The position numbers were made by a program, and so were the translations under genes. The notes below the pieces were generated by a model, which ran no database searches, was not told where the DNA came from, and was given only the letters and a program-made list of their open reading frames with translations. From UCB3 sp964415605 (lineage in GTDB: Bacteria > Chloroflexota > Anaerolineae > Epilineales > Epilineaceae), in the NCBI GenBank assembly GCA_964415605.1, contig CAYQBA010000168.1, positions 1-10,395 of the forward strand: a DNA stretch of 10,395 nt. The letters are read 5' to 3'. Positions 1-6,399 of the stretch are shown here, piece after piece (the stretch's first letter is position 1; every line of letters starts with the position of its first letter).

Positions 1-1906
1 CCCGGCTGGCGAGCAGCTCCTCCAGCGCGAACAGCGGGCTGCCGCGCTCGACCTCGCGCCGCAGCGCCTGCCGGACGAAGCCGGTGAAGAGCCCCGCCCG
101 GTCGTCGGTCATCTCGCCCGTCGCCTCGATCTGGTCGACGAGCAGGCCGAGGAAGAAGGGTGCCCGCAGCGCGTCGAGCTGCGGCGTGCCGGCGATGGCC
201 GCCCAAATGGCCACCCCCCGCGCCGGGCTGTAGGCCCGCAGGAACGCTTCCACCTGCGCGCCCGACAGCGGCTCTATCTGCACCTGCGGCACCCGCAGCG
301 CCGGCGTCGAGAGCGGCGCCGAGTAGTCCAGCGTCCGGCAGGTGAAGACGACGCGGTTGCCGGGGCGCACCTCGGCCAGCCGCACCAGCCAGTCCTTCCA
401 GAGCCCGACGCGGTCCCGGAACTCCCGCTCGCTCGCCGCTGGCATCTCGTTGAGCGCGTCCAGCAGCAGGATCATCCGGCCGTCGGCCAGGAGATGGTCG
501 AGCGCTGGCAGATCGGGATAGCGCTCGGCCCAGCGTGCCGCCAGCCAGTCGCCCGGCGCCGGGAGCGGGTCGCCGGGCCGGTCGGGCTTGTACTGGTTGA
601 GCTGGATGAAGAACGTGACGGGGGAACCATCTCCCTCCCCCCGCTTATTCTCCGCACGCCTCTTCGCTCTCGCCTCTCCCGCGCGCAGCGCCCCGATCGC
701 CACGTCCAGCTCCAGGTGCCGCAGGAGCGTGCTCTTCCCGCTCCCCGGTGGTCCCAGCAACACCACCGCCGGCTCCGGCACCGCCGCGAGCAGCTTGCCC
801 AGGTCGTCGTAGCGCTCCTGCTTGGCCGCCCAGCGGCCGCTGGCCGCCTCTTCGCCCTGGTCGACGAGCAGCGTCAGCGCCACGAACCGCCCGTCCAGGC
901 GGTAGCGCGGCTGACTCCACTCCGCGACCCGGCCCAGCCGGTAGTCTCGCACGTCGGCCGGCCGGTGGCTCGCGGCTGCCCGCACCTGCTCCGCCGTCAA
1001 CACTACCGTCCGCGTCCCGCCGCGCACCACGTCCGCCAGCGCCGCCAGCGTCTCGGGCACGGTCCGGTCGACGACCGTCGGCGCCGCGTCGAGCCGCGAC
1101 GGGTCGCCGGACGGCGCAGTCGGATCGGTGACGACGATCCGGTCGCGGGCGGTCAGCTCGCCCGCGGTGCGCGGCGGTGCGTCGACATCCGGGAGCCCGC
1201 CCGTCGCCACCCGCAAGAGGCGCTCGGCGTAGCGCAGGTCCTTGAGGCGGTGCTCGCCGAGGTCCAGCAGGCGCACGGTGGGGAGCGATCCGCCCTCGAC
1301 CGTGATGGTCGCGCCGTCGGTTGTCGTGTTCGATCCGTCGTCTGCCGCATCCCCAACACTCCCCTCCCCGCCCCCCAATAGCGCCGCCAGCGCCGCCGAG
1401 ACGAGCACCTGCCCGCCGTTGGCGGCGTCGCAGATGCGGGCCGCGCGGTTGAGGTCGACACCGACGTACCCTTCCGCGGTCTGGCGCGGCTGGCCGGCAT
1501 GCAGGCCCATCCGCACCCGGACCGCGCCGTCCGGCGGCCACGGGTGGGCCGCCAGGGCCCGCTGCGCCGCGATCGCCGCCGCCAGGCCGTCGGCTGCAGT
1601 CTCGAAGACCACGAAGAACGCGTCGCCATGCGACGCCATCTCGCGGCCGCCGTGGGCGGCGATCGCGGCGCGCATCAGCGCGTTGTGCGCCGCCTGGACC
1701 TCGGCGTAGCCGTCGGCGCCGAGGCGCTGCACGAGTGCCGTCGAGCCCTCGATGTCGGTGAAGAGCAGGGAGAGCGTGCCGGCGGGGACGGGCGAAGGCG
1801 TCGAAATTTGCGCGTGCGGATCAGCCGCCGAGTCCCTGGCGGCATCGAAGCCGGTCACACCATCGGTGTTCTTGAAACCGGAGCGAGTTGACGATCGGGG
1901 ATTCAC
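1..1906 (-). CDS. Class III nucleotide cyclase-NACHT STAND protein, C-terminus off left edge
   Basis: The frame is open for 635 codons from a putative GTG (1904-1906) to base 2 and continues off the window. Residues about 43-175 are a class III adenylate/guanylate cyclase domain: FTDIEGST (metal Asp51), SHGDAFF (second metal Asp), and NRAAR, which keeps the Asn and Arg of the transition-state pair. LGEHRLKDLRYAERLL, typical just after such domains, lies near 216-231. A NACHT ATPase follows: Walker A GPPGSGKST (385-393), Walker B MILLLDALNEMP (Asp483), then NRVVFTCRTLDY and the helical region after it. The cyclase should make a cyclic nucleotide in the cytoplasm and NACHT should act as an ATP-driven switch. 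The right-hand paralogue suggests an FGE domain beyond the edge. A Lys/Arg/Glu-rich insert (about 409-427) sits just after the P-loop helix. The start is uncertain: the chosen GTG overlaps the upstream stop and has a GGGGG only 4 bases away; another GTG is at 1856-1858. Confidence 0.85.
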   Translation of the reverse strand, partial: MNPRSSTRSGFKNTDGVTGFDAARDSAADPHAQISTPSPVPAGTLSLLFTDIEGSTALVQRLGADGYAEVQAAHNALMRAAIAAHGGREMASHGDAFFVVFETAADGLAAAIAAQRALAAHPWPPDGAVRVRMGLHAGQPRQTAEGYVGVDLNRAARICDAANGGQVLVSAALAALLGGGEGSVGDAADDGSNTTTDGATITVEGGSLPTVRLLDLGEHRLKDLRYAERLLRVATGGLPDVDAPPRTAGELTARDRIVVTDPTAPSGDPSRLDAAPTVVDRTVPETLAALADVVRGGTRTVVLTAEQVRAAASHRPADVRDYRLGRVAEWSQPRYRLDGRFVALTLLVDQGEEAASGRWAAKQERYDDLGKLLAAVPEPAVVLLGPPGSGKSTLLRHLELDVAIGALRAGEARAKRRAENKRGEGDGSPVTFFIQLNQYKPDRPGDPLPAPGDWLAARWAERYPDLPALDHLLADGRMILLLDALNEMPAASEREFRDRVGLWKDWLVRLAEVRPGNRVVFTCRTLDYSAPLSTPALRVPQVQIEPLSGAQVEAFLRAYSPARGVAIWAAIAGTPQLDALRAPFFLGLLVDQIEATGEMTDDRAGLFTGFVRQALRREVERGSPLFALEELLASR

Positions 1907-4554
1907 GGAGCCCCCAGCACAAACGCCTCGATCAGCGCAACCCCCGTGGTATCGTCGTACCCGCTCAAGATCGCCGTGTACAGGCCGGGATCGAGATCGA
2001 GCAAGAGGGCCGCCTCACGAGCGCCGGCGGGGGCGAGACCCGTGGCCCGGATACGTTCCGCGTCCGATACGCCCCAGTCGTCGTTCCATGCGAATTTGGT
2101 CGAACCCGAGTACAGCGTCAGCACCGGGTCGCCCAGGGGATCGGGCACGCCGGCCTTGGCCAGCTCCGGACCGATGCCGCGCAGGAGAATCCGCGTTCGC
2201 CGGCCGCTGACAGCAAAACCACCGATGGCCACGTCGTCACCGACTCCCACCCGCTCACGCGCCGACAGGTTCACCAAGCTGCCACCGCCACCAATTTGGA
2301 AGATCTCAACCAACCCCACACCGGTTCCGCCAGCGTAGCCGCGCACAACGGCGGTGTACAGGCCCGGATCCAACTCCACCAGGATAGCCGACTCGCGTGG
2401 ATGTTGGGGTGGGAAGCCCGTCGCGCGGATGCGCGCCACATCGCCATCGCTCCAGTCGTCGTTGAACGCGAGTTGAGCCTGCCCTCGGTGCAGGGCAACG
2501 GTTGGGTCATCCAGAACCCCGGTCACACCGGCATTCGCGAGACTCGGCCCCACCGCACGGATCAGCACTTGCGTCCGCGCACCGCTGACCGCGAAGCCAC
2601 CGATCAGAACATGATCACCGGTTCCGACGCGTGCGCGCGTCGAGAGGTTGATGACACGGCCGCCCGGCGACGACGTGGGTTGCACCGGTGTACGCGTCGG
2701 GCTTGCCGATGGAGGTGAGCTGCGTGCGGTCGCGGTGCGCGTTGCTGTGGGCGCAAGCATTGCCGTTGCCGTACGCGTAGGCGTGCGTGCCGGGGTTGCC
2801 GTTGCCGTGAAGGTCGGTGAGGTGATTGCGATCGACTCGACGCCGATGACCACGGGGACGTCGGACTCTGCCGAGACATCGGCCAACGCGCCGGAAGCCG
2901 GCATGGATCGAGCCCAGCCGACTTGCCACGTGTGCGATCCATACGTCGGCTGTTCGATCTGCAATGCGCCTGGAATCTCGGAGTACTTGACCTTCGTGCA
3001 CATCCCCTGACTGTACCAATATGCTCCCAACGTATCGCGCGTCGAATTGACGAACGTCAGAGTGGTGTTCACGAGCGTCCATCGAGAGCAATCGCATTCC
3101 CAGTTCATTGGCGGATCAAGGATGATCCTGGAGCGGCCGGCGACCGGTGCGGCGGCGTCCGGTCGGACCGTCAGTCGATACCCGACCGCGTCCGACCATG
3201 GCGTGAGACGGGCGAGCTCGATCTCAGTTGCGGCATCGACCACCTCCCAGAGGTTGCCGACCCTGCTCGGCGTCAGGTATGACTCGCCCGGGAGGATGGT
3301 GGCCCGCGCATGGCGGTTGCAGTCGCCGTCAACCCACCGAACGCGTACCGGACGCCGCCCCGCGTTGACGAAACGGATGTTTGCCGTCCCCGAGCCATCG
3401 ATCGAGCAGTTGCACTCCGGATCACCGCTCCGCGCCAGCGTAGGCGTGGGCGATCCCGGTCTGGGCGTGGCGCGAGATGTCGTCGTGGCGGACGGCGTCG
3501 CAGTCCGGGCGCGGAGCGGCGTCGCGGATGCCGTCGGCGTCGTCGCGCGCCCGGGGGTGGGCGATGCGCCCACGGCTGCGCGCGAGGGGTCGAACACGGT
3601 CATCGTATACCGCACGGTCGAGACGCCCGCGCCGGTGATACCGGATATCGCGACCTCGAACGTATCGTCGGAATCCATTCGGGGAAGCCGCGGGTAGTTC
3701 GGCAGCCCGGCGGGCTCCCAGACCAGCACCGAGGTGCGCGAAACGACGTCGATGGCCACCGGCTGGCCATTGCGGGTCAGCCTGACTTCGGCGGCGGATG
3801 GGTTCGAGCCTGGAATGGTGAACGACCAGCGGTCAAAGACCAGGTGGTACGGCACGTGGCCTGGCGGTGGCCAGCTGTACCACTCGGGCTGAGCGGGCCG
3901 TGATCCCGAACTGTCGAACACCCACATGGCGCCGTATTGGCCCGTGCTCCCGTAGCCGGTCGCCTGCATGTTCGGGTTCAGCAACCAGGAGCGATGGCCG
4001 ACGCGTGTGTTGTTGGCTCCGGGATCCTCGAGCCATTGCTCCATGTGGCAGCAGCTTTGGGAGCCCACGTTGCCGAGGTTGGAGCTCTGCGCGCCTTCGA
4101 TGCCTTCGGTCGTCAAGCAGCGCCATTCCGGTGGTGGCGAGTGGCTGAGGGTGCCGTTTGCCTGCATGATCAGCGCCGCGGCCTGGGCCTTGGCGGTGTA
4201 GTCGGCGCGATAGGTCACATTGCCCGGCAGACCGATCATCGCGCGGTAGAAGTTGAGCTGCGTGAGCTGAGCCTGGCTGAATGCTGGAGCAATGGTTCCC
4301 GCCACGCAGCGCTGCGCATCGCCGGTCCAGCCAACAGCGACATCCCAGGTTGGTCGATAGATGGTGTTGAAGGCTTGGGCCACCGCACCGCGGTCCTGCA
4401 TGTTGATCGCACCCACTTGACCTTGGTCGGGGCTGTCTGGCTCGGCCGCGGTGCCTTGCGTCGACTGTATGATCGCGACAGTGCTCAACAGGCAGGCGAG
4501 CAGCGAAGTGGTGTAGCATGCAGTGCGCGATCCGTGCCGTCGATTGCCTGGCAT
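1903..4554 (-). CDS. Secreted CAP-domain protein with two VHL-like domains and C-terminal repeats
   Basis: This is a predicted exported protein of 883 residues. The ATG at 4552-4554 is preferred over one 24 codons upstream (4624-4626) because AAGGAG lies 6 bases before it and it begins a good signal peptide: basic PGNRRHGSR, then a hydrophobic stretch to about residue 30, with likely cleavage near GTAA. Residues about 92-215 look like a CAP/SCP (PR-1) domain, with LNFYRAMIG, the conserved LSH and VGHRSWLLNP. A Thr/Pro linker (about 330-378) leads to two domains resembling the VHL beta fold (about 385-455 and 485-570; IRFVNAGRRPVRVRW, LTFVNSTRDTLGAYWY), each opened by a Cys-x-Cys. A second Thr/Pro linker (about 578-632) precedes two repeats (about 636-755 and 762-883) opening LSTRARVGTGDHVLIGGF and LSARERVGVGDDVAIGGF. 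The substrate is unknown; the fold suggests binding at the cell surface or outside. The domain calls are from memory of motifs. Confidence 0.85.
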   Translation of the reverse strand: MPGNRRHGSRTACYTTSLLACLLSTVAIIQSTQGTAAEPDSPDQGQVGAINMQDRGAVAQAFNTIYRPTWDVAVGWTGDAQRCVAGTIAPAFSQAQLTQLNFYRAMIGLPGNVTYRADYTAKAQAAALIMQANGTLSHSPPPEWRCLTTEGIEGAQSSNLGNVGSQSCCHMEQWLEDPGANNTRVGHRSWLLNPNMQATGYGSTGQYGAMWVFDSSGSRPAQPEWYSWPPPGHVPYHLVFDRWSFTIPGSNPSAAEVRLTRNGQPVAIDVVSRTSVLVWEPAGLPNYPRLPRMDSDDTFEVAISGITGAGVSTVRYTMTVFDPSRAAVGASPTPGRATTPTASATPLRARTATPSATTTSRATPRPGSPTPTLARSGDPECNCSIDGSGTANIRFVNAGRRPVRVRWVDGDCNRHARATILPGESYLTPSRVGNLWEVVDAATEIELARLTPWSDAVGYRLTVRPDAAAPVAGRSRIILDPPMNWECDCSRWTLVNTTLTFVNSTRDTLGAYWYSQGMCTKVKYSEIPGALQIEQPTYGSHTWQVGWARSMPASGALADVSAESDVPVVIGVESIAITSPTFTATATPARTPTRTATAMLAPTATRTATARSSPPSASPTRTPVQPTSSPGGRVINLSTRARVGTGDHVLIGGFAVSGARTQVLIRAVGPSLANAGVTGVLDDPTVALHRGQAQLAFNDDWSDGDVARIRATGFPPQHPRESAILVELDPGLYTAVVRGYAGGTGVGLVEIFQIGGGGSLVNLSARERVGVGDDVAIGGFAVSGRRTRILLRGIGPELAKAGVPDPLGDPVLTLYSGSTKFAWNDDWGVSDAERIRATGLAPAGAREAALLLDLDPGLYTAILSGYDDTTGVALIEAFVLGAP

Positions 4555-4560
4555 GCCAGA

Positions 4561-4566
4561 CTCCTT
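4561..4566 (-). promoter_or_regulatory. Shine-Dalgarno site deciding the CAP-protein start
   Basis: On the minus strand AAGGAG stands 6 bases before the ATG at 4552-4554. It favours this internal ATG over the upstream in-frame ATG at 4624-4626, which would put 24 extra residues in front of an otherwise normal signal peptide. Confidence 0.75.
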
Positions 4567-4664
4567 GATGGAAATCCGTATCGACGGCGCTGAATCGATG
4601 CCGGGATGCTTCAATGGGTGCTGCATGCTTCATCGTCGTCATGCGCGCTCTTGGCAGCCTTGCC

Positions 4665-4694
4665 AGTGTAACATGATCGGTGATGGTTGACCAA
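4665..4694 (-). promoter_or_regulatory. Possible extended -10 promoter for the CAP-protein gene
   Basis: The minus strand reads TGTTACACT (4665-4673), which fits an extended -10 element (TGn followed by TACACT). A weak -35-like TTGGTC lies at 4689-4694 with an 18-base spacer. Transcription from here would give a 5' leader of about 100 bases before the ATG at 4554. The call rests on hexamer matching only, and the host's sigma factor preference is unknown. Confidence 0.35.
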
Positions 4695-4761
4695 TGACAC
4701 GGGCGCAATCAGGTCAGAGTCAACACCAGAGTCGATCGGCCAGCTCGCCAAGTCACATGCG

Positions 4762-4893
4762 GAATGCTCTTGCCCAGTACCACGAGATTCCTACGACCGG
4801 CTGCCCGGGGTTGTTGTACCGTTTGTCTCGCCAGTAGCGCGGCACAGCGTCGCGCCTACCCGGGTGCAGATTGGTCAGATGTGCCTCGAACTC
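4762..4893 (-). pseudogene. Relic of an FGE/SUMF1 domain (third family member)
   Basis: Forty-four codons on the minus strand match the central part of the FGE-type domain in the right-hand protein (its residues about 529-572). The relic has FEAHLTNLHPGRRDAVPRYW, then YNNPGQPVVGISW; the intact copy has FEAHLTELYPGGRETMPAFW, then HNNPGQPVVGISW. Resemblance also holds at the DNA level, for example around CCACGAGATTCC. It stops abruptly on both sides: the following codons run into a TGA within two residues, and the preceding codons do not resemble the family. No start codon or partner domain is attached. It is best read as a fragment left by recombination or deletion of a third cyclase/NACHT/FGE-type gene. 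A functional small protein cannot be excluded but has no support. Confidence 0.8.
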
Positions 4894-4943
4894 GACTTCG
4901 AGGCTTAAGCCGTCCCCTGGCCGCATCACCAAACCCTGCCTGC

Positions 4944-5295
4944 TTCGGAGTCCCACTACTTGTCGTCGTCGTATCGTTCCTGATCACAAACCCGCAGATC
5001 TACGGCAACCTGGCGGTGGCGGCGATGTTGATGGCCATCGGGCTGCGGGAGTTGCCGTGGGCGGGGCATGACGGCGACTGGCGACACGATCGTCAACCAG
5101 CCGAAGCTGCCGGGCCTGGGCAACGTCGTCGGCGGCGTGTGGTTCGGGGTCGACGGGTCGATCGCGAGGATGTGCCCGGGGCCGGTGCTGGTGAACATCG
5201 GCGAGAGCAACATGTACGCGCTGGCGTTCGCGGGGGTGCTGGCGGGGGCGTACCTCGTGGGCTGGTTCCACGAGTCGCTCCGGCGGCGGTTGGGG
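4944..5295 (+). pseudogene. Frameshifted, truncated YeeE/YedE-type (putative sulfur) transporter relic
   Basis: This plus-strand relic reads in two frames. The first (4944 to about 5057) gives a hydrophobic segment, VPLLVVVVSFLITNPQIYGN, then LAVAAMLMAIGLREL. The second (about 5056-5295) gives GDTIVNQPKLPGLGNVVGGV, then WFGVDGSIARMCPGPVLVNI, GESNMYALAFAGVLAGAYLV and GWFHE. The Gly-Gly-x-x-Phe-Gly and Cys-Pro-Gly-Pro pattern followed by a GE-x4-AL helix is typical of the YeeE/YedE membrane family (the DUF6691-like half-size forms), linked to uptake of thiosulfate or other sulfur compounds. A one-base indel near 5055-5065 separates the halves. The N-terminal half of the usual protein is missing, no start is evident, and the second frame runs on into the tandem array without a stop at the expected end. 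It lies opposite to the neighbouring genes. A sequencing error could explain the frameshift but not the missing N-terminus. Confidence 0.65.
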
Positions 5296-5358
5296 TTTGG
5301 CGTGGGGCGCGCGACGGGCGATCGCGCTGCCGACAGGCCGTCAGGTTCGACGGCACCC

Positions 5359-5534
5359 TGCAGTCCCGCCGCGGTCGCATTGCAAGGTCACCGTGGCGGT
5401 CTTGCAGCGGCGTTGCCGGCACCTTGCAAGGAGCAGGACGTCATCCTGCAAGGACACTTGCGGCGCCTTGCAAGGCTGGCGGCGGCATCTTGCAGTGTCA
5501 CCGCCGGCGGAGCGCAAGGTCGCACGGGCATCGA
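5359..5534. repeat. Degenerate tandem array with an exact 22-base period (about 8 units)
   Basis: TGCA recurs at 5359, 5381, 5403, 5425, 5447, 5469 and 5491, and CGCA at 5513: eight units each exactly 22 bases long. Unit positions 2-4 (GCA) and 16 (G) are invariant. Positions 1-7 approach TGCAAGG and 16-22 approach GGCATCT, while positions 8-15 vary freely. Where units meet, the conserved ends form a palindrome: CCTTGCAAGG at 5422-5431, and the perfect 12-mer GCCTTGCAAGGC at 5465-5476. Weak half-matches extend a little to the left, for example CGGCACC before 5358. Since 22 is not a multiple of three, this is not a protein repeat. It may be a set of binding sites two helical turns apart, or a decaying minisatellite. 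Confidence 0.8.
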
Positions 5535-5617
5535 GGGCCTCGTGGCGTGCGTTGCCCGCCGCAACCGGCCGCGGCCGGGCGCTTGCCACCGCCCGCGCGG
5601 CCGGTCGGTCAACGCAG

Positions 5618-5652
5618 TCGAGGGCGGCCCGCGTCTGGCGGACCGCCCTCGA
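5618..5652. terminator. Inverted repeat, possible terminator of the small ORF
   Basis: TCGAGGGCGG (5618-5627) and CCGCCCTCGA (5643-5652) form a perfect 10-base-pair stem with a 15-base loop. It lies about 27 bases past the stop of the small minus-strand ORF, where a terminator would be expected. No T-run follows on either strand, so intrinsic termination is uncertain; it could equally be a protein-binding or attenuating hairpin. Confidence 0.4.
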
Positions 5653-5678
5653 TCGTATGTCTCCAGCGTGTTCGGGCG

Positions 5679-5951
5679 TTATGTGGCTCTGGCCGCGGGC
5701 CGGTCGACCATCGGCGCCTGCGCTGTGCGCATCGCCGGCATGAATGGGTCGATTTCCATCGGCGCCACGGCGGCGTCGCGGCGGTGGTCGTGCCGCATGA
5801 CCGCGGGGAGCGCACAGGGCTCCCGCGTCACCTCTCCCTGGCGCATGCCCGCGATGTCGGCCAGACGGATCGCCATCTCGCCCAGCCGCACGCGCGGGAG
5901 CCACGCGAGCCGCAGGCCGTACTGCGCCACTGCCTGAATGAACGCCGCCAT
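5679..5951 (-). CDS. Hypothetical 90-residue protein
   Basis: A small ORF starts at ATG 5949-5951 with AGAGAGGA 10 bases upstream, a better ribosome site than chance ORFs here show. The protein begins MAAFIQAVAQYGLRLAWLPR and ends near PMVDRPAARAT. I do not recognise it firmly. Residues about 50-70 (MRHDHRRDAAVAPMEIDPFM) faintly recall the Asn/His-x-x-Arg-Asp...Asp-Phe-x-Pro tail of small conserved genes found near phage-like structural genes in some environmental bacteria. That likeness is from memory and unverified. It has no membrane segment and no neighbour in an operon, and a 10-base-pair hairpin follows its stop. It lies in a region of relics, so it may itself be a remnant or spurious. 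Confidence 0.4.
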   Translation of the reverse strand: MAAFIQAVAQYGLRLAWLPRVRLGEMAIRLADIAGMRQGEVTREPCALPAVMRHDHRRDAAVAPMEIDPFMPAMRTAQAPMVDRPAARAT

Positions 5952-6399
5952 CGTGTCGTGATCCTCTCTTGGGTAGAGTGACCGCCCCCCTTGCGCCTCC
6001 CGGGTCGGGCGCTCGCCGCGGCGATCGATCGGGTAACTGCCATGAATACGATCGGGGGCGGTGCTTTATTGAGGATCGCGGGCGCTGAATGGCTGTCGTC
6101 CGGCCGCTGATCGGCCGCCGGGCTCGGCTACCAGAACACGCAGCTCGATATTCTCGGCTTGGAGTTGCTCAACCGCCGGCCCACGGCTACCCGACGCCCT
6201 CGACCGCTTCGGCTTTGCGTCAGGGCACCGCCGTTCGGCTGGGTTCACAAGCAGTCAGCTGCCAAGACTGAACAAGTGTGGCTGAGGAACGAGTGGAGAA
6301 GCGTGAGGCGTGAGTGGGGTGTGGTTGGTTGCCCGCCGCCAATCCCGATTCGGCGCCCTTGACGCTCTTCTCGCGCCTCCCCACTCTCTTCTCCTTCGC
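5952..6399. other. Intergenic stretch with no firmly supported gene
   Basis: This stretch separates the AAA+ ATPase gene's stop from the small ORF. It holds one doubtful minus-strand ORF (6066-6248). Its right half is low-complexity: on the plus strand GT/GA-rich near 6290-6330, then pyrimidine-rich (C/T) from about 6362 to 6400. I see no clear hairpin with a T-run that would end the ATPase transcript. Confidence 0.5.
6066..6248 (-). other. Doubtful 60-codon ORF with a short coiled-coil-like segment
   Basis: A GTG-started frame encodes a basic N-terminus and the segment AVEQLQAENIELRVLVAE, which has the heptad look of the leucine-rich start of IS66-type transposases (where AEN-x-LR-x-x-LAEL is common). 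It then loses any likeness and stops. There is no catalytic domain, no inverted repeat and no target duplication nearby. It could be the decayed 5' end of a transposase gene or a chance frame in GC-rich DNA. Confidence 0.2.

Larger units (their letters stand above)
5296..5678. other. Gene-free stretch holding the 22-base array and two palindromic elements
   Basis: Between the transporter relic and the small minus-strand ORF I see no gene. The stretch holds the 22-base array (5359-5534), a perfect 14-base palindrome CCGGCCGCGGCCGG at 5565-5578, and the inverted repeat at 5618-5652. Open frames crossing it show no recognisable protein sequence. Confidence 0.6.

Noticed and set aside
494..1381. 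A 295-codon open frame on the plus strand
   Set aside because: It is antisense to the cyclase-NACHT gene, whose catalytic motifs are clear on the minus strand; the plus-strand protein has no domain likeness.
4552..4626. Upstream ATG (4624-4626) as the CAP-protein start
   Set aside because: It lacks a ribosome site and would put 24 residues in front of a well-formed signal peptide; the ATG at 4552-4554 has AAGGAG at 6 bases.
5359..5534. CRISPR array
   Set aside because: The period is only 22 bases, conserved parts total about 14 bases and are degenerate, variable cores are about 8 bases, and no cas gene is present.
4764..5981. A single 405-codon plus-strand gene
   Set aside because: Only residues about 61-98 resemble a protein family; the frame begins opposite the FGE relic, leaves the transporter-like frame near 5057 and then crosses the 22-base array.
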